A DNA stretch of 64,000 nucleotides, taken from NCBI GenBank assembly GCA_017528345.1, contig JAFXOX010000057.1:1-64000 (forward strand), given 5' to 3'. The notes beneath the pieces are model-generated. The model worked only from the letters and a program-made list of their open reading frames with translations. It made no database searches and had not been told where the DNA came from. Shown piece after piece: positions 17,975 to 28,300 of this stretch (position 1 is the first letter of the stretch; each line of letters opens with the position of its first letter). Source of the stretch: Desulfovibrio sp. Its GTDB lineage: Bacteria > Desulfobacterota > Desulfovibrionia > Desulfovibrionales > Desulfovibrionaceae. The translations under genes and the position numbers were made by a program.

Positions 17975-17979
17975 TCTGC

Positions 17980-18056
17980 AGGGCAGTAACTCTAACGGCT
18001 AGAGTGGCGGTCTCCAAAACCGCAAGTTGGGGGTTCGAATCCCTCCTGCCCTGCCA
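17980..18056 (+). tRNA. tRNA-Trp (anticodon CCA)
   Basis: A 77-nt cloverleaf. The acceptor arm is AGGGCAG with CTGCCCT, the anticodon stem GCGGT/ACCGC holds loop CTCCAAA, the T arm is GGGGGTTCGAATCCCTC, and CCA is encoded. Its place between rpmG and secE is conserved in many bacteria. Confidence 0.97.
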
Positions 18057-18138
18057 TTTTTTTTTGCAGAAATTCTGCAGATGAAAAGCCCGGGCATCCC
18101 TCTTTTTTCAAGAAGCAACTCTCACGACGGAATAGATC

Positions 18139-18378
18139 ATGGCCAAAAAACAGGCAGCGACCCAAGAGGTCAAAAACGCCGGCACTCCGAATGTTTTCAG
18201 CCGCTTCAGTCAGTACGTAGAAGCCTCTCGCCTTGAATTACGCAAGGTGACATGGCCCACCTTAAAGGAAACCAAGAGGGCTTCTCTGGCTGTGCTTGGT
18301 TTTGTGGCAGTCATGGCTGTTCTTCTGGGTCTTGTGGATCTTGGTCTGTCGAGCCTGATCAAAACGGTTCTATCCTAG
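18139..18378 (+). CDS. secE: preprotein translocase subunit SecE
   Basis: Small essential membrane subunit of the SecYEG channel, 79 residues. The conserved amphipathic segment SRLELRKVTWPTLKET precedes one C-terminal membrane helix (about residues 50-72). This is the short single-helix form common outside the enterobacteria. CGGAA lies 8 nt upstream. nusG follows in the usual order; its partner secY is in the spc part of the window. Confidence 0.96.
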   Translation: MAKKQAATQEVKNAGTPNVFSRFSQYVEASRLELRKVTWPTLKETKRASLAVLGFVAVMAVLLGLVDLGLSSLIKTVLS

Positions 18379-18395
18379 CTGCAAAGAGGACGCCC

Positions 18396-19037
18396 ATGAG
18401 TGACACAGAGATCAAGGAAGGCCTTACCAACGTCGGCGAAGCGAGTGGTGAGACCGCTTCCGGGCAGGATGGAACAGAAGCCTTAGCTCAGGATGATACT
18501 ATCAAGAAAGCGCGCTGGTATATTGTCCACACCTATTCTGGCTATGAGCAGCGCGTGCAGAAAACCATCAATGAGCTTAAACGTACTGGTCAGGATCAGG
18601 GTCTCATTGAAGAAGTCATTGTGCCCACAGAAAAGGTCATTGAAGTGGCCAAGGGCGGACAAAAACGGACGACAACCCGTAAGTCCTACCCTGGCTATGT
18701 CCTTGTGCGCATGATTATGACAGACCTCTCCTGGCATCTGGTGCAATCCATCCCCAAAGTCACAGGCTTTATCGGCGGCAAAAACCGCCCTGCGCCTATG
18801 CGTGACAGTGAAGCCCAGCATATTCTCGATCTGATGAAGACAAGCCAGGACACCCCGAGACCAAAGTTCAGTTATGAGCCGGGTGAAGAGGTGCGCGTCA
18901 TTGAAGGTCCCTTTGGCGGCTTCAATGCCGTGGTGCAGGAAGTTAATTACGATAAGGGCAAATTAACCGTCTCCCTGACCATCTTTGGTCGGCAGACGCC
19001 CATGGAACTCGACTTTGCGCAAGTTTCAAGAGGCTAG
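18396..19037 (+). CDS. nusG: transcription termination/antitermination factor NusG
   Basis: NusG binds RNA polymerase and links it to Rho or to the ribosome. It has 213 residues. An acidic, probably disordered stretch of about 38 residues precedes the NGN domain (ARWYIVHTYSGYEQRVQ). The C-terminal KOW domain has GEEVRVIEGPFGGFNAVV. ATG 18396 is chosen because GAGGA lies 7 nt upstream; a longer frame overlaps secE. The N-terminal extension is longer than in the shortest NusG proteins. Confidence 0.97.
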   Translation: MSDTEIKEGLTNVGEASGETASGQDGTEALAQDDTIKKARWYIVHTYSGYEQRVQKTINELKRTGQDQGLIEEVIVPTEKVIEVAKGGQKRTTTRKSYPGYVLVRMIMTDLSWHLVQSIPKVTGFIGGKNRPAPMRDSEAQHILDLMKTSQDTPRPKFSYEPGEEVRVIEGPFGGFNAVVQEVNYDKGKLTVSLTIFGRQTPMELDFAQVSRG

Positions 19038-19073
19038 GCCCCTTAACCATACAGTCATTAGGAATAAGCTATC

Positions 19074-19496
19074 ATGGCGAAGAAAGAAGTAGCGAAAATC
19101 AAACTGCAGATTCAAGCCGGGGCTGCCAATCCCTCCCCGCCAGTTGGACCTGCTCTTGGTCAGCACGGCCTGAATATCATGGGCTTCTGCAAGGAATTCA
19201 ATGCCCGCACCCAAGATCAGAAGGGTATGGTCATTCCTGTCGTCATCACGGTCTATGCCGACCGTTCCTTTACCTTCATCACCAAGACCCCGCCTGCGGC
19301 CGTCCTGATCATGAAGGCAGCCAAAATTGAAAAGGGTTCTGGCGAGCCCAACAAAAAGAAGGTAGGATCTCTGACCATGGCGCAAATTGAGGAAATTGCC
19401 AAGGTCAAACTTCCTGATCTCAACGCCATGAATCTTGAGTCCGCTGTCAAGTCCATTGCCGGTACCGCTCGCAGCATGGGCATTGAAGTCAAGTAA
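19074..19496 (+). CDS. rplK: 50S ribosomal protein L11
   Basis: 140-residue L11 of the GTPase-associated centre. The proline-rich start [30 protein letters not shown] is split between the N-terminal domain and its helix, and the C-terminal rRNA-binding domain ends with [16 protein letters not shown] precedes the ATG. It follows nusG by 36 bp and precedes rplA by 104 bp. Confidence 0.98.
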   Translation: MAKKEVAKIKLQIQAGAANPSPPVGPALGQHGLNIMGFCKEFNARTQDQKGMVIPVVITVYADRSFTFITKTPPAAVLIMKAAKIEKGSGEPNKKKVGSLTMAQIEEIAKVKLPDLNAMNLESAVKSIAGTARSMGIEVK

Positions 19497-19600
19497 GTCG
19501 TCCGGGCGGGGCACTACGCTCCGAGCTAGACGTGAGTTCGTGAATCAATTGTACTGCCCTGAGCTTCAGCGGCAGGAGATCAAACGACAAGGAAAAGAAG

Positions 19601-20308
19601 ATGCCCAAACACGGAAAAAAATTTCTTACAGCCGTGAAATCCGTTTCCCTGCAGGAACGTTCCAGTGTGGAAGATGCGGTAGCCAAATCCCTTTCCAGTG
19701 CCTTTGCCAAATTTGATGAGACCGTGGATGTGGCCCTGAGATTGGGTGTTGATCCCAAATATTCCGATCAGATGGTGCGTGGCGCCATCGCCCTGCCCCA
19801 CGGTCTGGGCAAGAGCGTGCGTGTAGCGGTTTTCTGTAAGGGTGAGAAGCAGAATGAAGCTAAGGAAGCCGGAGCTGATGTCTATGGCGCTGAAGATCTC
19901 GTGTCACGCGTCAAGGAAGGTTTCCTGGATTTTGATGCCGCCATTGCCACTCCTGACTGTATGGCTCTCGTTGGCCAAGTTGGTCGTATCCTCGGCCCCC
20001 GCGGTCTGATGCCTAATGCCAAGACCGGAACCGTGACCATGGATATTGCCAAGACCATCAATGAACTCAAGGCCGGACGTGTCGAATTCAAGGTCGACAA
20101 GGCCGGCATTCTTCATGCACCTCTCGGCAAAGTTTCTTTCGGCTCCGAAAAGATCCTGGGCAATCTGCGTGCTCTGCTCAAGGCCGTCAATCAGGCCAAG
20201 CCGCAGGCTGCCAAAGGTTCCTATATGCTGACCATGTCCATTTCCACCACCATGGGACCCGGTTTTAAGGTGGACATGAACCAGCTCAAAAAATTTCTTG
20301 AAGCCTAA
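19601..20308 (+). CDS. rplA: 50S ribosomal protein L1
   Basis: 235-residue L1 of the L1 stalk, which in many bacteria also represses its own mRNA. The family signature is present in [15 protein letters not shown]. The start follows AAGGAAAAGAAG closely. The 104-bp gap after rplK could hold an L1-binding target, but I could not identify one by eye. Confidence 0.98.
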   Translation: MPKHGKKFLTAVKSVSLQERSSVEDAVAKSLSSAFAKFDETVDVALRLGVDPKYSDQMVRGAIALPHGLGKSVRVAVFCKGEKQNEAKEAGADVYGAEDLVSRVKEGFLDFDAAIATPDCMALVGQVGRILGPRGLMPNAKTGTVTMDIAKTINELKAGRVEFKVDKAGILHAPLGKVSFGSEKILGNLRALLKAVNQAKPQAAKGSYMLTMSISTTMGPGFKVDMNQLKKFLEA

Positions 20309-20324
20309 TTCAAGACACGGCAGA

Positions 20325-20385
20325 GGCCCTGAAATTCCAGTCGAAGACGACAGGCGCCACAGGCTTAATCTCCTGTCCAGACACT
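20325..20385 (+). ncRNA. ribosomal protein L10 leader
   Basis: The rplA-rplJ gap carries the recognisable core of the L10 leader: GAAGACGACAGGCGCC, then GGCTTAAT, then CCTGTCCAGACAC. GACAGG (20349-20354) pairs with CCTGTC (20372-20377). In bacteria where this RNA is known, the L10(L12) complex binds it and represses rplJ-rplL. The call rests on remembered consensus and pairing; the boundaries are approximate. Confidence 0.65.
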
Positions 20386-20436
20386 ATCTTTGGCTAGGCA
20401 TTTCATCCGACGAACTTTGAACATGTGAGGTCTCAC

Positions 20437-20961
20437 ATGGAAAAATCTGGGAAAGCGGCAATCATCGAAGCGTTCAAGGCTCTTGCCGAGAAAGCTTCCT
20501 TTGCCTGCGTGACCGACTTCAAAGGGATGACGGTTGAAGAGCTTACGAAACTGAGAGTCAATATCCATCAGGCGGGTGGTCAATACCACGTCATCAAGAA
20601 TACTCTCGGCCGCATAGCTGTTACCGATACAACCCATGATGTTCTCAAGGACAAGTTCCATGAGAACACGGGTGTTGCCCTTGGTTTTGAAGACCCGGTC
20701 GCGGTTGCCAAAACCCTTGTGGATTTTGCCAAGGGCAGCCAGCTCTTCGGCGTCCGCTGTGCCAGTCTCAATGGCAAGCCCATGGACAAAACTCAAGTTG
20801 AGGCTCTGTCCAAGCTGCCTGGCCGCGAACAGCTGCTGGCTCAGATGCTCGGTACCATGAATGCGGTTCCGACCAATTTTGTTTCGCTCTTTGCCAATAT
20901 TCTGCGTGGCCTGCTCTATGCACTCAAAGCTATTGAAGAGCAGAAAAAAGAAGCTGCGTAA
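20437..20961 (+). CDS. rplJ: 50S ribosomal protein L10
   Basis: 174-residue L10, the stalk base that carries L7/L12 dimers. Family segments are [16 protein letters not shown] (here [16 protein letters not shown]) and the C-terminal helix ending in EEQKKEAA that binds L12. I start at ATG 20437, with GTGAGG 6 nt upstream; the in-frame GTG at 20425 is part of that ribosome site. It is preceded by an L10-leader RNA, so feedback control is likely. Confidence 0.97.
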   Translation: MEKSGKAAIIEAFKALAEKASFACVTDFKGMTVEELTKLRVNIHQAGGQYHVIKNTLGRIAVTDTTHDVLKDKFHENTGVALGFEDPVAVAKTLVDFAKGSQLFGVRCASLNGKPMDKTQVEALSKLPGREQLLAQMLGTMNAVPTNFVSLFANILRGLLYALKAIEEQKKEAA

Positions 20962-21011
20962 ACAACAAATCTTTTACATCCACCCGCTCAGGGGAATCTC
21001 AGGAGTTAACC

Positions 21012-21401
21012 ATGGCTGTTTCTAAAGAAGAAGTCATTGAATTTATTTCCAATATGACCGTGCTCGAGCTGTCTGAATTCATCAAAGAACTCGAGGAAAA
21101 ATTTGGCGTTTCCGCTGCCGCTCCTGCTGCGGCCATGATGGTTGCTGCTCCCGCCGGTGGCGCTGATGGTGGTGCCCAGGCTGAAGAGAAGACCGAATTC
21201 GACGTGGTCCTCAAAGAAGTCGGCCCCAACAAGATCAATGTCATCAAGGTCGTGCGTGCCCTGACCAGCCTTGGCCTCAAGGAAGCCAAGGACAAGGTTG
21301 ATGCCTGCCCCTCCACCATCAAGGAAGGCGTTTCCAAGGAAGAGGCCGAAGACGCTCAGAAGCAGCTGTCCGAAGCAGGCGCCGTTGTGGAACTCAAGTA
21401 A
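21012..21401 (+). CDS. rplL: 50S ribosomal protein L7/L12
   Basis: 129-residue acidic stalk protein that recruits translational GTPases. The N-terminal dimerisation helix pair (1-32) is followed by an Ala/Gly-rich hinge ([20 protein letters not shown]) and the globular C-terminal domain with [16 protein letters not shown] lies 6 nt upstream. A very strong terminator follows, and rpoB is 3.97 kb away instead of next door. Confidence 0.98.
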   Translation: MAVSKEEVIEFISNMTVLELSEFIKELEEKFGVSAAAPAAAMMVAAPAGGADGGAQAEEKTEFDVVLKEVGPNKINVIKVVRALTSLGLKEAKDKVDACPSTIKEGVSKEEAEDAQKQLSEAGAVVELK

Positions 21402-21423
21402 GGCTGCGGATGACATCATTTCA

Positions 21424-21456
21424 AGGCGGAACCCTAGTTCCGCCTTTTTTTTTTTT
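21424..21456 (+). terminator. strong intrinsic terminator after rplL
   Basis: AGGCGGAAC (21424-21432) pairs perfectly with GTTCCGCCT (21437-21445) around CCTA, and twelve T begin at the stem end. It should stop nearly all rplKAJL transcription, so rpoBC here needs its own promoter. In most bacteria only a partial attenuator lies at this point. Confidence 0.95.
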
Positions 21457-22288
21457 GCCGGGTGCGGACTGGTCAGTGCCATCTATCTGTAATCAATAAT
21501 GACGCGGCAGCAGCCTTCCAGTGGTCCTTGCCTCAAAACCAAGAGCAGCTTAGAATAGAATACTACAAGAAACCTGACACAAAAAAGACAGTCTCTAGCT
21601 TGAACTTCCCCACCTCTCATTCTCTGTTGTTTCATCATCAAAACGCCAGCGTTGATACGCTAAGGTGGCGTAGGCAAAGTGTATTTGCATGTGAAGACGA
21701 AAAAATCAGTGTTCTCTTGTCTCTCTTTTCGCTTAGGTCCAGGGTCGCTCCGTGATGACTTCTACCATTTGCGCCACCGAGGCAGTGTGCCCTTTCCAAT
21801 TTTCAAAGACCCAATGGCCGTTACCATGAAGTGAGTGCATCGGCAGGTTGTCAGACCTCCTGATGACCAACTATGTACTTGATCGCACCTAAGGTGTTTC
21901 GCACCCCTTGAGAAGTCAAAAGCTGTGACAGAGGAAGCAGCCGGCTTATGGACTTCTGACCTCAGAGTATGGATTACTTTTTGACCAATTGAGGATAAAA
22001 ACACATGTACGCAGATGAGCATGCGAAAACACGTAGACGAAATGGGTTTATGCCGGACTTCGGTTTTGTACTGAGCATGAGTCAATGATAAAGATAAAGC
22101 GTATCCAGCTTACGGTGTCTTTTTTTGCATTTTTCCAAAATAGATATTATTTGATAAAAATATAAAATCAAATACTTCAAAATTAATGATAAATCTATAT
22201 CATTGGATACAAGCCACACACATAATTACTATATATTTTGTAAATAATAATATTTACAAAATAGCTGTAATCTTTAATTTTTCGAGAA
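21457..22288 (+). other. gene-free stretch after rplL
   Basis: 832 bp without a gene I can support. Up to about 22130 the composition is like the backbone; beyond that it becomes very A+T-rich. Open frames on both strands (the longest about 107 codons, 21762-22085 minus) have no recognisable protein features. The stretch may be decayed sequence from an insertion, but no transposase motif was recognised. Confidence 0.5.
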
Positions 22289-23371
22289 ATGTCAATGAAC
22301 CCTCCTTTATATATAATAACAACTGCATACAATGCTTTAGATTATTTTGATAGATACATAGAGTCTTTATACTCAGAAGTATCAACATTAAGCTTTGAAA
22401 CTCACGTTTATATTGCAATAGATAACTGTCAAGACACTTTATATAAAGCTAAAATTTGGAAAAATAATAATAAACATATTAAAAATATAAATATATTTTA
22501 TTCAAATAAAAATGTAGGAACTTATATTTTAAAGAATTCACTTCTCAAAAGAATACAAGATGAAAATTCTATAATACTATTTTTTGATATTGATGACATT
22601 ATTATACATGGATTTTTGACGCCATACTATAGTAAAAGCATTGAATATTTTAAGAATAGCAAAAATTTTATAATACGTGCTATGCATTACAATATTTCTG
22701 AAGATTTAATTAGCAGCATCTACAAAAATCATTCAGAAATTGAATTGTCAAAAAGAATTATTTATACACTTATTAATAAAAATGAGTATTACAATCTTGT
22801 AATTTATATATTAACTATATTAAAGTTAAAAAATTTTTACAATAAAAACTTGATAACAGAGGATGTATACAAAAAAAATGTTATCAAAATTATAAATAAT
22901 TTAAAGGTAGCGAACACGTATAACGGCAACATCGCTTCAGAAATTATCTCTGATAATTATAAATCAGTAAATAATATATGTAATTCTTTGATTTATGCAC
23001 TAAAACTTTTGGCTTTATCAAAAAATGATTCAGAGTTTGTCCGTAAAAAACGATACTTACCAACTCCTGGCTGCGGTTCTTTTTTCACATCTCTCAGCTG
23101 CTTGAAAAAACTTGGCATGTTTAATAAATACAGAGTTGAACAAGATAATGACATTTTAATGAGGGCTAATCTTAACAACATTTCTATAATAATAGACGAA
23201 ACTCTACCGTTTTTTATCAGAAGTGTATCTAAAACAGCACTCACGCAAGATAAAAAAACTGGCTATTACTCACAATATCGCAAAAAGATTAGAGCAGTCA
23301 ATAGGAACCTCATAGAGCGTAACCATCTTATAGCACCAGGAAAAAGCTGTCAGCTACAAAAAATCAACTAA
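22289..23371 (+). CDS. putative GT-A (GT2-like) glycosyltransferase
   Basis: A 360-residue protein in very A+T-rich DNA. The N-terminus resembles a nucleotide-sugar binding start (YIITTAYNALDYFDRYIESL), followed by a DxD-type motif in FFDIDD (near residue 100). The C-terminal GCGSFFTSLSCLKKLGMF and VEQDNDILMR resemble the acceptor/catalytic region of GT2 enzymes. Sugar and acceptor cannot be inferred. The start may be ATG 22289 or 22295; GAGAA lies upstream of both. It pairs with the next gene 23 bp away. Codon use is unlike its neighbours and suggests horizontal transfer. Confidence 0.75.
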   Translation: MSMNPPLYIITTAYNALDYFDRYIESLYSEVSTLSFETHVYIAIDNCQDTLYKAKIWKNNNKHIKNINIFYSNKNVGTYILKNSLLKRIQDENSIILFFDIDDIIIHGFLTPYYSKSIEYFKNSKNFIIRAMHYNISEDLISSIYKNHSEIELSKRIIYTLINKNEYYNLVIYILTILKLKNFYNKNLITEDVYKKNVIKIINNLKVANTYNGNIASEIISDNYKSVNNICNSLIYALKLLALSKNDSEFVRKKRYLPTPGCGSFFTSLSCLKKLGMFNKYRVEQDNDILMRANLNNISIIIDETLPFFIRSVSKTALTQDKKTGYYSQYRKKIRAVNRNLIERNHLIAPGKSCQLQKIN

Positions 23372-23394
23372 ACTTACATTATTTAGGTGAGATA

Positions 23395-24525
23395 ATGTAT
23401 TACGCATCAATATGTGCAATAGCAAAAGATGAAACTTTAGACCTAAGAGAGTGGGTCACATACCACTTAGCAATTGGCTTTGAACACATATTTCTATATG
23501 ACAATAATAGCAAAATAGCTATTAGAGACACTCTTTCAGACTTTATCAATTCTAAATTAGTAACGGTTATTAACTTAGACTTAAACGAATCACAACAGCT
23601 CTCTGCTTATTATAATTGCATAAAATTATTTGGAGATCTTACTTTTTGGCTGGCTTTTATAGATATTGATGAATTTATTGTACCTTTAAAAGATAATGAT
23701 GTTAAAGATGTTTTGGACGATTATAAAGAATATGCAGGCCTAGGCGTTCATTGGATGATTTTCAGTTCTAACTCACATATTAAAAGACCAAAATCACCAG
23801 TTATATATAGCTATATAAAAGCAATCGAGCTTAACAAACATATAAAATCAATAATACAGCCTAAACATGTAATAAGCCCAATCTCTCCACACCATTTTAA
23901 ATATAAAAATGGGTATTTTTGTGTAAATGAAGAAAAGTTTATTATTCCAAATTTTCAATCTTATCCAATTGCAAATAAAATTAGAATAAATCACTATTAT
24001 TATAAATCGCAAGAGGATTTCGAAGATAAAATAAAAAGAGGTTTAGCTACTAAAAGTAAGTCATCAAACGAAAGGGACATTAAAATTTTTTATAACCATC
24101 TAAATTTAGCAACATTTGAAAATACTGACATACTAAGACTTAAAGAAATTTACGATAAATTTAACAAGCTTACACTTGACCACATAAGCAGTACAATTAA
24201 TAGATATAGTTGTAGCAAATTATTAGACCAAATTAAATCACTATCAAGACTTATAAATAATAGAAATCTAGAACACGCCCAAAAGCTATTAAATAGACTA
24301 AAAAGATACCATAAATCGTCCGACCTTGATCTTTTAGAACTATATTTTTATATTACCAAACATGATCATGAAAAAGTAAAAAAATTATTTTCAAAGTGTG
24401 TTCAAGAGTACACAAGCAATTATAGTATTATACAATCTTTTTATAACGCCTTGTCTTACTATTATAAAATACAAGGAAGAACAATTGAAAGTGACTCCAT
24501 AAAAATATTTATCAATAAACAATAA
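23395..24525 (+). CDS. putative glycosyltransferase, GT92 / Glyco_tranf_2_4 type
   Basis: A 376-residue protein. The N-terminal half matches the GT92-like pattern: AIAKDETLDLREWVTYHLAIG, FLYDNNS, and the DxD motif in FIDIDEFIVP. RINHYYYKSQEDFEDKIKRG, near residue 200, is also typical. Residues from about 280 to the end are helical and Lys/Tyr-rich and look TPR-like. GGTGAG lies 5 nt before the ATG. With the preceding gene it forms a two-gene unit, probably for a surface glycan or glycoprotein; the target is unknown. Base and codon use mark it as foreign to the backbone. Confidence 0.8.
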   Translation: MYYASICAIAKDETLDLREWVTYHLAIGFEHIFLYDNNSKIAIRDTLSDFINSKLVTVINLDLNESQQLSAYYNCIKLFGDLTFWLAFIDIDEFIVPLKDNDVKDVLDDYKEYAGLGVHWMIFSSNSHIKRPKSPVIYSYIKAIELNKHIKSIIQPKHVISPISPHHFKYKNGYFCVNEEKFIIPNFQSYPIANKIRINHYYYKSQEDFEDKIKRGLATKSKSSNERDIKIFYNHLNLATFENTDILRLKEIYDKFNKLTLDHISSTINRYSCSKLLDQIKSLSRLINNRNLEHAQKLLNRLKRYHKSSDLDLLELYFYITKHDHEKVKKLFSKCVQEYTSNYSIIQSFYNALSYYYKIQGRTIESDSIKIFINKQ

Positions 24526-25371
24526 ATATATTTATTGTTGTAATCATTGTGAATATATTATTTTTTTGCAAACAAAAAACAATACGTTTCAAGAGATATA
24601 CTTTCAATAGGGTTTAACACATTGAATTATCAGAATATTGTTGGCATAATGAACTAGATCGTCAAATAACTAAAATGTGCGATATATGCTAATATCCTAT
24701 AAGTCAAAAACTACTCAGTGAGCGTGTTTACCATTTAATTCGTCTTTTAACCCGACAAAGACAACTTTATTGGCTGCAACAAAATCATTAAATTAACCAA
24801 TATACGATATTTATTACCATAATATACAAATTAACACGCATCAAACTTAAACAATAGTAAAAATTAAATTCTTGCTAATCGATCATGCTAAAATTAGTAT
24901 TAGAAAAATAATATACAAAAATTATAAGTAGATTAGTTTAATTTATTGGCACATAAATATTAATTATTAGCCAGTTAAGTAGATCGATTATAGCAAAAAA
25001 ATCTATCCATCATACTCACCTTTTCCATTCCCGTTTGTCGAAAATTGACTAGGGACGGGCATCTTTGTTCTTTAGGACACAGACCATAAATGAAAATCTT
25101 TGCAACAGAAAAAATCTTACACGACCTCCTCTAACTACGCCACATGACTTTGCAAAACAAACGACTAACTGCTATCACCCCTGCTGTTTTTTTCACCCAC
25201 CCAAGTTAGTGCTGAGAAAAAAAATTTTTTCACCGAAAGCTTGCAATTTACCTTTTGATGAAGTAGAGTTAAAAATTCAGGTGATTCCTTCTTTTCCCCT
25301 ACCTCTAGCCACCAGCCCAATCCCGTGAAGTTCGTGGCCCTTCCCAACATTTTTTCCTGTTTGAGGTGCTC
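24526..25371 (+). other. A+T-rich stretch and leader before rpoB
   Basis: 846 bp with no supported gene. Bases up to about 25020 are strongly A+T-rich. The last 350 bp return to backbone composition and should hold the rpoBC promoter and leader. CCCGT/ACGGG arms near 25030-25058 surround a TTGACT, but I saw no convincing -10 box. One open frame at 25065-25328 is Pro- and Phe-rich, lacks a ribosome site and is probably not a gene. Confidence 0.5.
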
Positions 25372-28300
25372 ATGCGGCAGCTTACCAAGCAGTTTGGCAA
25401 AATCAAAGTTTCTGTTCCCATTCCGCATTTACTGACGCTTCAGATTGACTCTTACAAAAAATTTCTTCAGGAAGGCGTGCCTACTGAAAAACGCGACAAA
25501 ACCATCGGTCTTGAGGGCGTTTTTCATACTGTTTTCCCCATCGAAGATTTTAATGGCACTTCCAGTCTTGAATTCGTCAAATACGAAATTCAGGAACCCA
25601 AGTACGATATCCCCGAATGTATCACCAAAGGGCTGACCTACGAAGCTCCTCTGCGTATCCATGTGCGCCTGGTTCTCTATGATGTCGACGACAGCACCGG
25701 CACCAAGACACCCAGAGACATGAAAGAGCAGGACATTTATTTCGGGACGATTCCGCTGATGACGGAAAAGGGTACCTTTATCATCAACGGTACCGAACGA
25801 GTCATCGTCAATCAGCTGCAGCGCTCGCCTGGCATCATCTTTGAGCACGACGAGGGCAAAACCCATTCCAGTCACAAATTTCTCTATTCCTGCCGCATCA
25901 TCCCCATGCGTGGCTCCTGGCTTGACTTCGACTTCGACCATAAAGACATTCTCTACGTGCGTATTGACCGCCGTCGAAAAATGCCTGCGACCATTCTCTT
26001 CAAAGCCATGGGTATGTCGGATCGGGAGATCCTTGATTACTTCTACAAGACAGAGACCTATGAGCTGACAGATGACGCACGCCTTTTCTGGCGTGTGGAA
26101 AAAGACCTTTTCCGCAAGGAACCGGCCTTTGCCAATATCGTCAACAGTGAAGGCAAGGTCCTCGTCAAGGCAGGAAAAGAAATCACCCGCGGCAAATGGA
26201 ATCGCATCGTCGAAAGCGGCATCACCAAAATCGAAGTCAGTCCCGATGCGCTTTTGGGTATGTTCTGCGCAAACGACATTGTCGATGAGAATACCGGCGA
26301 GGTTGTGGCAAAGACTGCCGAGGAAATTACCCAGCCCATTCTTGACCGCATCCGTGAAATCGGGTTTTCCACTGTGACGGTCTTGCACACGCAGGGTACT
26401 GATACCTCTTCCTCCATTCGCGATACCCTGATGCTTGATCATATTGAGGACACCCTCAAAGCGCAGGAGGAAATCTACCGCAGATTGCGTCCGTCCTCTC
26501 CGCCAACTCCCGAGATAGCGGCAAGTTTCTTCGACAACCTGTTCCGCAATGAGATGTACTACGACCTCTCGCTGGTCGGACGTTACAAGCTTACCCAGCG
26601 TCTGCGTCTTGATGCCGGCCTCTCCAAAAAAGAGTGTGAAGCTCTGAAAAGCGTACGTACGCTGCGCGACGAAGACATTCTCATAGCCATCAAAGCCCTT
26701 GTGGACCTCAAAGACAGCCACGGACCGGCCGATGATATTGACCATCTTGGCAATCGTCGGGTGCGTCTGGTCGGTGAACTGGTGGAAAATCAGTACCGTA
26801 TTGGTCTTGTGCGCATGGAGCGGGCCATCAAGGAGCGCATGAACGTGCAGGAAAGCACACAGCTCATGCCCCATGATCTGATCAATCCTAAGCCCGTCGG
26901 CGCCGTGCTCAAAGAATTTTTTGGCACGTCACAGCTTTCACAATTTATGGATCAAACCAATGCGCTCTCCGAAGTCACGCACAAACGCAGGCTCTCGGCC
27001 CTGGGCCCCGGTGGTCTGACACGTGAGCGTGCAGGCTTTGAAGTGCGCGACGTGCACACATCCCACTATGGCCGTATCTGCCCCATTGAAACTCCAGAAG
27101 GTCCCAATATCGGCCTTATTGTTTCACTCACGACCTTTGCCAGAGTCAATGATTTCGGTTTCATTGAGACGCCCTACCGTGTGGTGCGCGACTGCCATGT
27201 GACGGATGAAATCGTCAATCTTGATGCCTCCAATGAGGATGAAAAGCAGGTCGTGGCTCAGGCCGATGTACGATTGGATGAAAACGGCAATCTTGTGGAC
27301 GAATTTGTGACGGCCCGAGTCAAGGGTGAAGTCGAAATGAAGCGCAGAAGTGACGTGACACTCATGGACATTTCGCCGAGCCAAATGGTCTCCATCTCCG
27401 CTGCGCTCATTCCCTTCCTTGAGCACGACGACGCCAACCGCGCTCTCATGGGAAGTAACATGCAGCGTCAGGCCGTGCCGCTTCTGCGCAGTGAAAAGCC
27501 CCTGGTCGGCACAGGCATGGAAGTGGATGTGGCTCGGGACTCCGGCGCCTGCATCGTTGCCCCCTGCTCAGGGCGTGTGCAGTATGTGGATGCCAACCGC
27601 ATTGTGGTCGCCTACGAAGACGGCGCCTTCCCCGAACAGGGTGGCGTCAAAGGGTATGATCTGCTCAAATTTCACAAGAGTAACCAAAATACCTGCTTTG
27701 GGCAGAAGCCTACCTGTTATCCCGGCCAAGAAGTCCACAAAGGGCAGATCCTCGCTGACGGTCCGGGCATTGACGAAGGCGTGCTCGCCCTTGGCAAAAA
27801 CCTCGTAGTCGCTTTCATGCCTTGGTGCGGCTATAACTACGAAGACTCTATCCTCATTTCCGAAAAAACCGTTCGTGATGACACCTTCACCTCTATCCAT
27901 ATTGAAGAGTTTGAAGTTGTCGCCCGTGACACCAAGCTCGGACCTGAGGAAATCACCTGCGATATTCCCAATGTTGGCGATGACATGCTGCGGAATCTCG
28001 ATGAGAGTGGCATTATCCGCATCGGCGCAGCTGTCAAACCTGAAGACATCCTCGTCGGCAAAATTACGCCCAAGGGTGAAACCCAGCTGACACCTGAAGA
28101 AAAGCTGCTCAGAGCCATTTTCGGTGAAAAAGCGAGAGATGTAAAAAACAGCTCTCTCAAGGTTCCGCCGGGAGTGGAAGGCACGGTCATTGATGTTAAG
28201 GTCTTCAATCGCCGCAGTTCTGGCGAAAAAGACAAAGACCAGCGCACGCATGAAATTGAAAAGTACGAGCGCGAGCTTCTGGATCGCAAGGAAGAAGGTC

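Noticed and set aside
21762..22085. 107-codon minus-strand frame after rplL as a gene or transposase
   Set aside because: No motif, no ribosome site, and composition typical of non-coding DNA.
25065..25328. 87-codon open frame before rpoB
   Set aside because: Low-complexity Pro/Phe/Cys composition, no ribosome site, lies in the probable rpoB leader.
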